Both the position numbers and the translations under genes were made by a program. Below are positions 52,028 through 61,075 of a stretch of 64,000 nt of DNA, in pieces (positions within the stretch are counted from its first letter, which is position 1; every line of letters begins with the position of its first letter). The stretch spans positions 806,001 to 870,000 of the forward strand of contig NZ_CP023694.1 of assembly GCF_008705135.1 (NCBI RefSeq). Reading direction: 5' to 3'. The stretch comes from Streptomyces coeruleorubidus. GTDB taxonomy: Bacteria; Actinomycetota; Actinomycetes; Streptomycetales; Streptomycetaceae. The notes beneath the pieces are model-generated. The model did not search any database. It had not been told where the DNA came from and saw only the letters and a program-made list of their open reading frames with translations.

Positions 52028-52048
52028 TCACCTGACTTTTCCAGGTGA
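52028..52048. promoter_or_regulatory. inverted repeat between thioesterase and HxlR genes
   Basis: TCACCTG-N7-CAGGTGA, perfect seven-base arms. CTGACTGTCA occurs as a direct repeat on either side (52021 and 52067), 46 bp apart. Likely operator for the divergent HxlR/thioesterase pair. Confidence 0.55.
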
Positions 52049-52107
52049 AGCTAGGCTTTTGCTCGCCTGACTGTCAATGGTGAAGGCAGCTCCCTTACGA
52101 TGGCGGG

Positions 52108-52575
52108 ATGGAGTGGCTTGAGGCGAGCACGGACAACTGCCCCGTCCAGCGCACGCTCGACGTGATCGGGGAGAAGTGGACGCTGCTGATCCTGCGGGAC
52201 GCCGTCAACGGCGTGCGCCGCTTCGACGACTTCCACCGCCACATCGGCCTGTCGGAAGCCGTCCTCAGTGACCGCCTCCGCAAGCTGACCTCGGCCGGCA
52301 TCCTGAAGACCGTCCCCTACCGCGAGCCCGGCAGCCGCTCCCGCAACGAATACCGCCTGACCCGTAAAGGCTGGGACCTCTGGCCCGTCCTTATGGCGCT
52401 GAGCCAGTGGGGCGAGGCATACGCCCTCGGCTCCGAGGGTCCTGCACTGGACGTCCGTCACACCGAGTGCGACGCCCCGGTCCGCGTCGTCGTCGAGTGC
52501 TCCGCCGAGCACTCACCCCTCACTCCCCGTGAAGTCACCGCCCGGCTGGGAACAGGCGCCCGCGTCCGGTCGTGA
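52108..52575 (+). CDS. HxlR-family transcriptional regulator
   Basis: 155 residues: CPVQRTLDVIGEKWTLLILRDAVNGVRRFDDFHRHIGLSEAVLSDRLRKLTSAGIL with the wing PYREPGSRSRNEYRLTRKGWDLWPVLMALSQWG. Strong similarity in layout to the HxlR protein at 50022 (both have EPGSRSR and a C-terminal Cys pair region), so they are likely paralogues. Cys in TDNCPVQR occupies the redox-sensing position. The direct target is probably the divergent thioesterase gene. Confidence 0.9.
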   Translation: MEWLEASTDNCPVQRTLDVIGEKWTLLILRDAVNGVRRFDDFHRHIGLSEAVLSDRLRKLTSAGILKTVPYREPGSRSRNEYRLTRKGWDLWPVLMALSQWGEAYALGSEGPALDVRHTECDAPVRVVVECSAEHSPLTPREVTARLGTGARVRS

Positions 52576-52688
52576 GCCGCGAGACTCCTCTCCCGGACTG
52601 CGACCCGAGAGTCGGCGAGCTCGGCCACTTGCGGTGGGCGACCCGACAGTCGGCGAGCTTGACCCTCGCGCGGCGTGTGCGCGCGTAG

Positions 52689-53033
52689 CTGGCCCACAGC
52701 GATCACGACACCGCGCGCGGCGCCCTCATCGACTTCTACCTGTCGGCCGAGCACCGTGACCAGCCCGGCACCGGTTGCCCCACCGCGGGATTCGCAGGGG
52801 ACGTGGCTCGCGAGCCCACACCCGAGGAGGTGCGCGAAACGTACGCAGCCGGGGTCGAGGAATTCGCCTCGTGGCTGTCCACCGACACCCATGACGGCCT
52901 TCCCCTGGTGGCCACTCTGGTCGGCGCGATCCTGCTTGCCCGGGCCACGGCGGACACAGAACTGTCGGAGAAGATCCTGGAGTCGACCCACAAAGCCCTG
53001 ACTGAGCCACACGCGGATCGACCGGAATCCTGA
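52689..53033 (+). pseudogene. TetR-family regulator relic, C-terminal domain only
   Basis: The frame open after a TAG at 52686 encodes LAHSDHDTARGALIDFYLSA, then HRDQPGTGCPTAGF, then VREPTPEEVR-like residues and HDGLPLVATLVGAILLARATADTELSEKILESTHKAL. This is a TetR ligand-binding C-terminus like that at 50723. The DNA-binding domain is absent upstream; instead there is GC-rich sequence with a 22-bp direct repeat. A 76-residue frame could start at GTG 52803, but a stand-alone product is unlikely to be functional. Confidence 0.6.
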
Positions 53034-53118
53034 ACCCAGTTCCCCCGCCCATCCTCGTCCGGAATGCAGGGCCGGGGACACTCGCGATGCCTTCCGCCCG
53101 CACGGCATGCCCACCTGG

Positions 53119-53138
53119 GTTTACTTTTCTATACTCAG
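53119..53138. promoter_or_regulatory. shared HxlR-type operator, copy 2
   Basis: GTTTACTTTTCTATACTCAG, 17/20 identical to the sequence upstream of the HxlR gene at 50556, located about 120 bases upstream of the oxidoreductase ATG in a local AT-rich island. Confidence 0.6.
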
Positions 53139-53255
53139 AATGTAGCGTCGCGACCATCACATCAACCCGGCCGCACGCGAGAAACGGGCGCGCAGGGGGA
53201 CCTGCGCGAAGAATCAGATCGACCACTGGAACACCCACACGGAAAGGCGGCCGGC

Positions 53256-54269
53256 ATGAAGGCATTCGTCGTCGAGAAGTACGGCAAGGACGGCGCCCGC
53301 GCCGCTGAGGTGCCCGAGCCCACGGTCGGAGACCGGGACGTCCTGGTCAAAGTGAGCGCCGCCAGCATCAACCCGCTGGACAAAATGGTCCGCAACGGGG
53401 AGTTCAAGCAGCTCCTGAAGTACAAGCTTCCGTTCGTACTCGGGCACGACGTGGCCGGCGTCGTGACGCGGGTCGGCTCCGCCGTACGCGGCTTCAACGT
53501 CGGCGACGAGGTCTACGCCCGTCCGCGCGACTTGCGGATCGGAGGCTTCGCGGAGTTCATCGCGATCGACATGGACGATGTCGCGCCCAAGCCGGCCTCT
53601 CTCAGCCTCGAAGAGGCAGCCGCCGTGCCGCTGGTGGCCCTGGCCGCCTGGCAGATTCTCGTCGACCGTGCCCACGTGCGGCCGGGTCACAAGGTGCTCA
53701 TCCACGCCGGTGCCGGTGGCCTCGGCTCGACAGTCGTCCAGCTCGCCAAGCACCTCGGCGCCACAGTGGCGACGACCACGAACAGCAAGACCGAGCAGCT
53801 GGTCAGGAGCCTCGGCGCCGACGTCGTCGTCGACTACACCAAGGAAGACTTCTCGAAGGTGCTGTCCGGCTACGACCTGGTGCTGGACTCCCTAGGCGGA
53901 GCGAACCTCGAGAAGTCGCTGACCGTGCTGAAGCCCGGCGGCCTGGCCATCAGTGTCGTCGGCCCGCCGGACGCCGGCTTCGCCAAGCAGCTCGGCGCCC
54001 CGTCATTCATGGGCTTGATCATGAAAAGGCTCAGTCGCAAGATCCGCAAGCAGGCCAAGGCGCTTGGCGTGCGCTACGAGTTCCTCTTCATGCGGGCCAA
54101 CGGCTCCCAGTTGCGCGAACTCGGCGCCCTCTACGACAGCGGGAAGCTCCGCCCGGTCATCGACAGCACCTTCCCGTTCGACCAGACGCTGGAGGCGATG
54201 GCACACGTCGAGCAGGGCCACACCAAGGCCGGCAAGGTCGTGGTCTCGATGGTGCCCGACAACGACTGA
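53256..54269 (+). CDS. zinc-free quinone oxidoreductase-like MDR protein
   Basis: 337 residues: GHDVAGVVTRVGSAV, GGFAEFIAIDMDDVAPKP, cofactor loop IHAGAGGLGSTVVQLAKHLGA, LVLDSLGGANLEKSLTVLKPGG. No zinc ligands; the QOR/zeta-crystallin group reduces quinones or enones with NADPH. A slightly basic insertion (MKRLSRKIRKQAKALG) is seen at about 250-265. The ATG follows GGAAAGG. HxlR regulators that sense quinones (QorR type) control this class of gene in other actinobacteria, and the shared upstream motif with the HxlR gene fits that. Confidence 0.9.
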   Translation: MKAFVVEKYGKDGARAAEVPEPTVGDRDVLVKVSAASINPLDKMVRNGEFKQLLKYKLPFVLGHDVAGVVTRVGSAVRGFNVGDEVYARPRDLRIGGFAEFIAIDMDDVAPKPASLSLEEAAAVPLVALAAWQILVDRAHVRPGHKVLIHAGAGGLGSTVVQLAKHLGATVATTTNSKTEQLVRSLGADVVVDYTKEDFSKVLSGYDLVLDSLGGANLEKSLTVLKPGGLAISVVGPPDAGFAKQLGAPSFMGLIMKRLSRKIRKQAKALGVRYEFLFMRANGSQLRELGALYDSGKLRPVIDSTFPFDQTLEAMAHVEQGHTKAGKVVVSMVPDND

Positions 54270-54363
54270 GACCGTCCCCGGCCACCGACCCTCCGTCCGG
54301 CACGGCCGGGTCGGGCGAGACGCACCGACGGCTCGCGGCTCTCGACGCTCACGGCGGACACGC

Positions 54364-55374
54364 TCAGGACGGCGACGTCCGTCCGCCGAGCGACGCACCT
54401 TGCCAGTCGGGACTGCGGTCCTTGTCGACCAGGGCCGCACGGACGCCCTCCAGGAAGTCCGGAGTGCGGATGGTCGTGCGCGTGAGGGCGAGTTCGGCGC
54501 TGAGGCACTCGCGCAACGTGCGCTGCCTGCCCCGGGCCAGCAGGGCGTGAGTGATCTCCAGGCTGTGCGGCGAGGCGGACTCCAGGGCGACCAACGCCTC
54601 TGCCGCCCAGGGGGTGTCGAGGTGGCGCAGGCGTTTCTCGATCTCGCCGAGGGTCGGCGCGCCGAACGCCCAGTCCACGTCCCCGCGCACGTCCGCCAGC
54701 CTGCTGCCCGCCACCGGGGAACGGCCGGCGAGGCGGTTCAGAACCGCGTCCACCGGGTCACCGGGGTTCTCGGCCAGGGCATCCCCGACCGCGTCGAGCC
54801 CGTCCGCGGGGACGAAGTGTGTGGCCAGCCCCGTGTACAGGGCGTCGGCGGCGTCGAGCCGGTGCCCGGTCAGCCCGAAGTACATGCCGATCGCGCCGGG
54901 CAACCGCGGCAGAAAGTAGCTGGCCCCGACGTCCGGGAAGAACCCGATGCCGGTCTCGGGCATCGCCAGCACCGCGCCCTCGGTGACGACCCGGAAGCTG
55001 CCGTGGACGGACAGACCGAGACCGCCGCCCATGCACAGGCCGTCGATGAGCGACACGACCGGGACGGGATACTCGGCGATCCGGGCGTTGAGCCGGTACT
55101 CCGACGCGAAGAACCGCTCACTGGCCTCGGCGTCCCCGGCGAGGCTGTGCTCGCGGATCGTGCGGATGTCCCCGCCCGCGCAGAACGCCTTCGTGCTGGT
55201 GCTGGCGAGCACCACAGCGGACAGCGGTAGGCGCTCCCACTCGACGAGCACCCGGTCGATAGCGACGACCATGCCTGTCGTCAGGGCGTTGAGCGCCTTG
55301 GGCCGGTTCAAAAGGATGCGGCCGACGCCCCGGTGGACGTCGGCGAGAATTTCGACGGCAGCGGTATCAGTCAA
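54364..55374 (-). CDS. 3-hydroxyisobutyryl-CoA hydrolase-like enoyl-CoA hydratase family protein
   Basis: 336 residues. Crotonase fold with STSTKAFCAGGDIRTI, SLIDGLCMGGGLGLSVHGSFRVVTEGAVLAMPETGIGFFPDVGASYFL (Glu and Asp in the positions used by HIBYL-CoA hydrolases) and the extended C-terminus (FLEGVRAALVDKDRSPDW) specific for that subgroup. It releases 3-hydroxyisobutyrate from its CoA ester in valine breakdown. That pathway also yields isobutyryl-CoA and propionyl-CoA, matching icmF and the propionyl-CoA synthetase in this window. It is divergent from the synthetase gene. Confidence 0.9.
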   Translation of the reverse strand: MTDTAAVEILADVHRGVGRILLNRPKALNALTTGMVVAIDRVLVEWERLPLSAVVLASTSTKAFCAGGDIRTIREHSLAGDAEASERFFASEYRLNARIAEYPVPVVSLIDGLCMGGGLGLSVHGSFRVVTEGAVLAMPETGIGFFPDVGASYFLPRLPGAIGMYFGLTGHRLDAADALYTGLATHFVPADGLDAVGDALAENPGDPVDAVLNRLAGRSPVAGSRLADVRGDVDWAFGAPTLGEIEKRLRHLDTPWAAEALVALESASPHSLEITHALLARGRQRTLRECLSAELALTRTTIRTPDFLEGVRAALVDKDRSPDWQGASLGGRTSPS

Positions 55375-55564
55375 CGGTCGTCATCTCGTCTCCGCACGGG
55401 CCTGCAGTCCTGGCCATCAGGTTGGCACCTCAGGATCCTCGCACAGGGCTCGGAGCGCCTCCACGAGCCTACCGGCGGCCAGGGTCGGCATACGGTAGTT
55501 GTGTCCGGCACCGTTCCGCACGCAGCCCCACCACCGTCCCTCGATGCCACAAAAGGAGTGCGCG

Positions 55565-57454
55565 ATGGGAACGTACGAGGATGTCTTCCGCGCCAGTACC
55601 GAGGACCCGGAGAGCTTCTGGCTGAAGGCGGCAGAGGCCCTCGACTGGGATGTCACTCCCCAGCACGCCCTCGACTCCTCCGGCGCACCGTTCTACCGCT
55701 GGTTTCCCGACGGACGGCTCAACGTCTGTTTCAACGCGCTCGACCGGCACGTCGAAGCCGGCCGAGGCGAACAGCCCGCGCTCGTCTACGACTCCCCCGT
55801 GACCGACACCCGCCGCACCTACACCTACGCGCAGCTGAGGAACGAGGTGGCGGCCTTCGCCGGAGCGCTCGCACAGCTCGGCGTGGGACACGGCGACCGG
55901 GTGGTCATCTATATGCCGATGGTCCCCGAGGCCGCCGTCGCGATGCTGGCCTGCGCACGGATCGGCGCGGTCCACTCGGTCGTCTTCGGCGGGTTCGCCC
56001 CGCGCGAGCTCGCCCTCCGCATCGACGACGCCGCTCCCAAGGTGGTCGTCTCCGCCTCCTGCGGCATCGAGGGCAAGCGGGTCATCCCGTACAAGCCGCT
56101 GCTGGACCGGGCCATCGAACTCGCCGTCCACAAGCCGCAGAAGCGGGTGATCCTGCAACGCCCGCAGGAGCAGGCCGAGTTGGGGCCGGATGATCTCGAC
56201 TGGGCCGACCTGGTCGCCGCCGCGCCGTCTGCCGACTGCGTTCCCGTCGCCGCCACCGATCCCCTGTACATCCTCTACACGTCCGGAACGACCGGAAAGC
56301 CCAAGGGAGTCGTGCGTGACTGCGGCGGTTACGCAGTCGCCCTGCACTGGTCGATGGGCGCCGTGTACGACGTGGGCCCGGGCGAGACGATGTTCACCGG
56401 CTCCGACGTCGGCTGGGTCGTCGGGCACTCCTACATCGTCTACGCGCCCCTGCTGGCCGGCGCGACGACGGTCCTGTACGAGGGCAAGCCGGTCGGCACC
56501 CCGGACGCGGGGCAGTTCTGGCGCGTCGCCGCCGAGTACCGGGTCAAGACCATGTTCACGGCACCCACCGCCTTCCGGGCCATCCGCAAGGAGGACCCGA
56601 AGGGCGCGCTCACCGCGAGCTACGACCTCTCCCACCTGCGCTATCTCTTCCTCGCCGGTGAGCGCCTGGACCCCGAGACCTACCACTGGGCGAGCGCCCT
56701 CCTGGGCGTCCCGGTGATCGACCACTGGTGGCAGACCGAGACCGGCTGGCCCATCGTCGCCAACCCGGTCGGTATCGAAGCCGCTCCTGTCAAGCCCGGC
56801 TCCCCGACCCGCCCGCTGCCGGGCTGGGACGTGCGGGTCCTCGACCCTTCGGGCGAGCCGGCGCTCGCGGGCACCGACGGCGCGATCGTCGTAAAACTCC
56901 CCCTGCCGCCCGGCGCACTCCCCACGCTCTGGAACGACGACGACCGCTACGTCGCCTCCTACCTCTCCGCCTACGACGGCTACTACCTCACCGGCGACAG
57001 CGGCCACATCGACGACGACGGCTACGTCTTCGTCATGGGCCGCACCGACGACGTCATCAACGTCGCCGGACACCGGCTGTCCACCGGCAGCATGGAAGAA
57101 GCCCTGGCCGCCCACCCGGACGTCGCCGAATGCGCCGTCATCGGTGTCGCCGACGAACTCAAGGGCCAGATCCCGCGCGGCTTCGTCGTCCTGAAAGCCG
57201 GCAGCAACCGTGAACCGGGCGAGGCCGAGGCCGAACTCGTCCGGCTCGTACGCCAGCGCATCGGCGCCGTCGCCTCCCTCAAGGACGTCACGGTCGTGGC
57301 CGCCCTGCCCAAGACCCGCTCGGGCAAGATCCTCCGAAAGACCATGCGCGGCATCGCCGACGGCCGCGACGAACCCATCCCGTCCACGGTGGACGACCCG
57401 GACGTCATCGAGGTCCTGCGCCCTGTCCTCCGCCGCACCGGTCACACCCCGTGA
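55565..57454 (+). CDS. prpE: propionyl-CoA synthetase (PrpE-type)
   Basis: 629 residues from the ATG behind AAGGAG. Acetyl-CoA-synthetase-like: N-terminal ACAS domain (YEDVFRASTEDPESFWLKAAEALDW), P-loop ILYTSGTTGKPKGVV, HWWQTETGWPI, TGDSGHIDDDGYVFVMGRTDDVINVAGHRLSTGSMEEA and the acetylation-regulated Lys in TRSGKILRKTM. The signature DVGWVVGHSYIVYAPLL and RDCGGYAVAL favour PrpE over acetate enzymes. It makes propionyl-CoA (or acetyl-/acryloyl-CoA) from the free acid, ATP and CoA. Confidence 0.9.
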   Translation: MGTYEDVFRASTEDPESFWLKAAEALDWDVTPQHALDSSGAPFYRWFPDGRLNVCFNALDRHVEAGRGEQPALVYDSPVTDTRRTYTYAQLRNEVAAFAGALAQLGVGHGDRVVIYMPMVPEAAVAMLACARIGAVHSVVFGGFAPRELALRIDDAAPKVVVSASCGIEGKRVIPYKPLLDRAIELAVHKPQKRVILQRPQEQAELGPDDLDWADLVAAAPSADCVPVAATDPLYILYTSGTTGKPKGVVRDCGGYAVALHWSMGAVYDVGPGETMFTGSDVGWVVGHSYIVYAPLLAGATTVLYEGKPVGTPDAGQFWRVAAEYRVKTMFTAPTAFRAIRKEDPKGALTASYDLSHLRYLFLAGERLDPETYHWASALLGVPVIDHWWQTETGWPIVANPVGIEAAPVKPGSPTRPLPGWDVRVLDPSGEPALAGTDGAIVVKLPLPPGALPTLWNDDDRYVASYLSAYDGYYLTGDSGHIDDDGYVFVMGRTDDVINVAGHRLSTGSMEEALAAHPDVAECAVIGVADELKGQIPRGFVVLKAGSNREPGEAEAELVRLVRQRIGAVASLKDVTVVAALPKTRSGKILRKTMRGIADGRDEPIPSTVDDPDVIEVLRPVLRRTGHTP

Positions 57455-57456
57455 AC

Positions 57457-57496
57457 GGCTGACAGCGCCCTGGCCCGGCGGCGGGCCAGGTCAGCC
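57457..57496. terminator. two-tier hairpin terminator between convergent genes
   Basis: An inner 8-bp stem CTGGCCCG/CGGGCCAG with a four-base loop is enclosed by GGCTGAC and GTCAGCC. It lies right behind prpE and overlaps the stop of the convergent SDR gene. Confidence 0.75.
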
Positions 57497-58306
57497 GGCC
57501 ATGCGGTTGTTCTTGCGGATCTGCTTGTCGAACACTCCGGCGGGGACGAGGCGGCGTGCCGTGGTGACGCGTGAGGCCAGCGGACCGGCGGTGTAGCGCA
57601 GCTTCGGCTTCTTGTCGGTGGCCGCGGCGGCGATCACTTCGGCGACGACGGCGGGGTCGTCGCCTGCCTCCATCGCTTCCGCCATCACCTCGTCGAAGAC
57701 GCGCCGCCGCTCCGCGTACAGGGGCAGCGGGGTGTCGGGCTGCGCGGCATTGGTGTCGAAGCTGGTCTTGGTGTAGGCGGGCTGGACGAGCAGGACCCGG
57801 ACACCGTGCTCGCGGACCTCGTGGTCCAGCGACTCGGAGTAGCCCTCGACGGCGTGCTTCGACGCGACGTAGAGGGCCATGAAGGGCTGGGGGGCGACCC
57901 CCAGGACGGACGAGATGTTGATGACGCGTCCGCCGCCCTGGGCGCGCATGTGCGGCAGGACGGCCTTCGTCATACGGATGACACCCAGGACGTTGATGTT
58001 CAGGATGTTCTGGGCCTGGGTGACGGAGTTCTCCTCGACGGCACCCGCCAAGCCGACGCCCGCGTTGTTGACCAGGACGTCGATGCGCCCGAACCGGGTG
58101 ATCACGTCTGCGACCGCGGCGGTGGCCGAGTCGTCACTGGCCACGTCGAGGTCGAGGTACGTCACACCGGCGGGCGGGGTGAGTCCGGAGGTCTTGCGGC
58201 CGGTTCCGATCACGTCGAAACCCGCCGCGACGAGGGCGCGGGCCGTTTCCTTGCCGATCCCCGATGAGGCACCTGTCACGAGCGCCACCGGCCGAGTTGT
58301 CGCCAT
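57491..58306 (-). CDS. SDR-family oxidoreductase
   Basis: 271 residues of the classical SDR type often called oxidoreductase/17-beta-HSD-like: TGASSGIGKETARALV, VLVNNAGVGLAG, catalytic Ser in NISSVLG, Tyr/Lys in YVASKHAVEGYSESL, then the C-terminal extension with VAEVIAAAATDKKPKLRYTAGPLA. I start it at the ATG 58306; codons further upstream fall into the operator. A perfect seven-base inverted repeat precedes it, so it is probably inducible, by a regulator not present in the window. Confidence 0.88.
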   Translation of the reverse strand: MATTRPVALVTGASSGIGKETARALVAAGFDVIGTGRKTSGLTPPAGVTYLDLDVASDDSATAAVADVITRFGRIDVLVNNAGVGLAGAVEENSVTQAQNILNINVLGVIRMTKAVLPHMRAQGGGRVINISSVLGVAPQPFMALYVASKHAVEGYSESLDHEVREHGVRVLLVQPAYTKTSFDTNAAQPDTPLPLYAERRRVFDEVMAEAMEAGDDPAVVAEVIAAAATDKKPKLRYTAGPLASRVTTARRLVPAGVFDKQIRKNNRMAG

Positions 58307-58341
58307 CACGAGTTCCCTTGGTTTCGAGTTTTGAATTATGA

Positions 58342-58364
58342 TCGTACGCCTTATGTTCGTACGA
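58342..58364. promoter_or_regulatory. TetR-like operator upstream of the SDR gene
   Basis: TCGTACG-N9-CGTACGA (perfect arms), embedded in an AT-rich region 36 bases upstream of the start. On the minus strand the two halves also read as direct repeats CGTACGAACATAA / CGTACGATCATAA. Confidence 0.6.
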
Positions 58365-58456
58365 CCATACGGCGGTAGCCCCTCGATGGCAAGTGGCGGT
58401 GGCGGCCGGCGATCGACACCACCATTGACTGTGGTGTCCACGCGTCCGAGTCGAGC

Positions 58457-59704
58457 TCAGCGAGGCACCGGATCTTCGGAGGCGGGCAGCGGTTCCACGG
58501 TCTTCGGGACCAGCGCGCGGATGGAGGGGGTGGCGACCATGGCGAGGGTGGCGAGGAGGATGAGCGCGGCCGCCGCGTAGAGGGTGGCATGGAGGCCGAG
58601 GAGGAGTACGGCCGGTCCGGCGGCGAACTGGGCGAACGGGAGCGCGAGGTAGGAGCCGAGGTCGTCGTAGGCGTAGACGCGGGCCAGGCGGTCCTCGGGG
58701 ATCTGCTCGTTGAGGGTCGAGTACCAGGCGACGCCGGCCTGCTCGACGCCCACGCCCGCCACGAAGTTGGCCACGACCAGCACCCAGGTGTACGGGGCGA
58801 GCGCGAGCAGCAGCGGGGTCATCGCCGTCAGGCCCATCAGCGCGCAGCCGACCAGGATCGCGCGCCGGGGCCGCCATCTCAGGGACAGTAAGCCGCCGGC
58901 GACCGCGCCGAGCGAGCCCGCGGCGAGGGCCAGGCCCCAGCCGCTGCGGCCGATCCCGGTCGTGTCGGCGACGGCCGGGCCGAGGACGGTGAACGAGGCG
59001 GTGACGCCGGCGTTGAGGAAGCAGAAGGCCACCACGATCACCCACACCCAACTGCGGGAGGTGAACTCCTGCCAGCCGACGCGCAGTTCATGCACCAGGC
59101 CGGGGCTGGGCGCGGGCGGTGCGACCTGGACGCGGACCAGCGCGAAGGACGCGGCGGCGAGCGCGAAGCTGAGCGCGTCGACGGCCAGGCCCCAGCCGGG
59201 GCCGACCGCGGCGACCAGTACGCCGCCCAGCGAGGCGCCCACGATCGAAGCGCTGCTGCCCGCGATCCGGGAGAGCGCGAGGGCGGCGCGGCGGGACTCG
59301 GCCGGCACGGCCTGGGGCAGCAGGGCCTGGGCGGCGGGCTGGTAGCAGGAACTTGACGCCCCGTTGACCGCGGCGAGCACCATGAGCAGGGGGATGGCGG
59401 CGCTGTGGGTGAGGACCAGGGCGGCGACCACCGCCTGGCTCGCGGCGCTGACCACGCTGCTGCCGACCAGCAGCGGGCCGCGCGGCAACCGGTCCGCCAA
59501 CACCCCGCCGAACAGCAGGAACAGGATGCTGGTGACGGAGTGGGCGCCGACCACCAACCCGAGCGAGCCGACCGAGCCCGTGGCGTCGAGCACGGCGAAG
59601 GCCAGGGCGATCGGCGCCACCCCGTTGCCGAGCAGGTTGGCCGTCGTACCGATGAAGAGGTGACGGAACGGGCGGTGGCGCAGGGGCGCCAGGGCGGCAG
59701 ACAT
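58457..59704 (-). CDS. MFS transporter (enterobactin exporter-like)
   Basis: 415 residues, twelve hydrophobic segments, with the N-terminal LRHRPFRHLFIGTTANLLGNGVAPIALAFAVLD typical of actinobacterial MFS proteins related to EntS, GGVLADRLPRGPLLV (loop 2-3 motif) and a second-half repeat. It should export a small molecule by proton antiport. Its 3' end is 150 bp before the SDR gene on the same strand, and the SDR operator lies in that space, so separate control is likely. Confidence 0.87.
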   Translation of the reverse strand: MSAALAPLRHRPFRHLFIGTTANLLGNGVAPIALAFAVLDATGSVGSLGLVVGAHSVTSILFLLFGGVLADRLPRGPLLVGSSVVSAASQAVVAALVLTHSAAIPLLMVLAAVNGASSSCYQPAAQALLPQAVPAESRRAALALSRIAGSSASIVGASLGGVLVAAVGPGWGLAVDALSFALAAASFALVRVQVAPPAPSPGLVHELRVGWQEFTSRSWVWVIVVAFCFLNAGVTASFTVLGPAVADTTGIGRSGWGLALAAGSLGAVAGGLLSLRWRPRRAILVGCALMGLTAMTPLLLALAPYTWVLVVANFVAGVGVEQAGVAWYSTLNEQIPEDRLARVYAYDDLGSYLALPFAQFAAGPAVLLLGLHATLYAAAALILLATLAMVATPSIRALVPKTVEPLPASEDPVPR

Positions 59705-59917
59705 GCGCCTGATCGTTGGGGCCGGGCGGCGCGCCCGTCAACGGGTTAAAGGACGGGCACCGGGCCAGGTGTGCCGCTGCCACAAGCCCGGCCGCCTCTC
59801 CCGGTCGGCCAACCGTATTCCGGCGTGGACTTTGAAGGAAACGCCCAACACGCCGCAAACGTCCGACTGTCGGAGCGCGCTGTTTCGTTCGACTGCCCGC
59901 GCCGGGTTCGCACCCGC

Positions 59918-60712
59918 TCAGGCCAGCAGGACATCCTCACCCGCCGTCACGGGGACGACCTGCTGGGCCGGCGGCGCCTCGGCCTTCACCGGCGTCCCGA
60001 AGTCCGACAGCGTCAGCGTCGTCACGGCCTTCAAACCGCCGAAGTAGGACAGCCGGGCCTGGACGGCGCGCCCTGTCCCGTCGACCCACACGTCCGCGAA
60101 GACGGGCATGTCGTCCCCCAGCTTCTCGCGCAGGTCGGCCAGCCCCTGTTTCGTCTCCGTTGTCATCCGGAGCGTCGCGGTGGCGTGGTCGATCGTGCCC
60201 CGGTAATGCACCGCAGGGGCGCCGTTCACCTGCTCCTCGCCCTCGTTCGACACCTGCCGCATCGCCTTCATCTGACGGAGCATGTGCTCGGGGTCGTTCA
60301 GCGGCGCCCGCAGGAAGTAGCGGGTCAGGGCCTCGCTCCGGACGGCCGAGGCCCACTTGCCCTCGCCCACCGCCCGCGAGCCCCGCACATAAACGGTGTC
60401 GCCGACGAAGACCTCCTCGACGGGTTCCATGCCACTGTCCTTGAGCTCCACCGTCAGCCGGCCCCTGTCACCCGCCAGGTCGAAGGCGCCGGCGATCGCG
60501 AACACGTACGTCGTGGGACTGTCGGCGGACCGCAACTCGATCTTCTCGTCCACGCGGGCGCTGTCCGCGCTCGTCCTCTCGATCGCTGCGCGCACGGCCG
60601 CCCCGTGATCCACGGCCTTCTCCGCACTCTCCCCCGAATCATGGCCCGGACCGCCGGAACAGGCGGTGCAGAGCAGGAGGACAGCAGCGGAGAGGAGGTG
60701 GGCGCGGCGCAT
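59918..60712 (-). CDS. LppX/LprA/LprG-type lipoprotein
   Basis: 264 residues. Signal peptide with lipobox LLCTAC (Cys18); the following GGPGHDSGES is a flexible tether. The mature half-barrel has FAIAGAFDLAGDRGRLTVELK, YVRGSRAVGEGKWA and the C-terminal VDGTGRAVQARLSYFGGLKAVTTLTLSDFG, consistent with lipid-binding LppX/LprG proteins or the related LolA-like fold in streptomycetes. It probably binds a lipid or modulates an envelope process. It is divergent from the MDR gene, with a 363-bp non-coding region between. Confidence 0.82.
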   Translation of the reverse strand: MRRAHLLSAAVLLLCTACSGGPGHDSGESAEKAVDHGAAVRAAIERTSADSARVDEKIELRSADSPTTYVFAIAGAFDLAGDRGRLTVELKDSGMEPVEEVFVGDTVYVRGSRAVGEGKWASAVRSEALTRYFLRAPLNDPEHMLRQMKAMRQVSNEGEEQVNGAPAVHYRGTIDHATATLRMTTETKQGLADLREKLGDDMPVFADVWVDGTGRAVQARLSYFGGLKAVTTLTLSDFGTPVKAEAPPAQQVVPVTAGEDVLLA

Positions 60713-61075
60713 GGACTCTCCGAGGAATCGTTACTGCGGCAGGGTGGAGCCCGACAGGGCCTGTAGATCTTCGCATGAAACCGATGGCGGGGCCCGGGGG
60801 TGACGGACCCACCGACACGCCGTCCACTGCCACACCCCAAGCACGAGTTCACCGACCGGAACGCCCGACCCGCGGAGCCGGCGAACGGGCAGGGGCCGCG
60901 CGCCTGCGCCGACGCCGTACCGGGCCCCTCTTGCCTCCGGCGGGACAGCACCGTACGCTCACCGCTCGTACCGACTGGCCGGTATGTCAGGTGGAGGTGT
61001 CGGTACGCGATCACGGCGGCCCGCACGGCCACGCTGACCGCCGATCCCACGCGACCGTCGAAGGAGCCGCCGGAG
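60713..61075. other. 363-bp intergenic region with one operator-like site
   Basis: No protein with family-like sequence was found in either direction; long frames here are GC-rich shadows. TACCGACTGGCCGGTA (60969-60984) is an imperfect palindrome of the kind bound by TetR proteins and lies about 90 bases before the MDR ATG. The half-site TACCGACTGG recurs on the opposite strand near 63700. Nothing else recognisable was seen. Confidence 0.5.

Noticed and set aside
54269..54364. Possible terminator between the quinone oxidoreductase and the convergent hydrolase-like gene
   Set aside because: Only a seven-base CCGACCC/GGGTCGG stem with a 16-base spacer was seen; too weak to list among GC-rich sequence.
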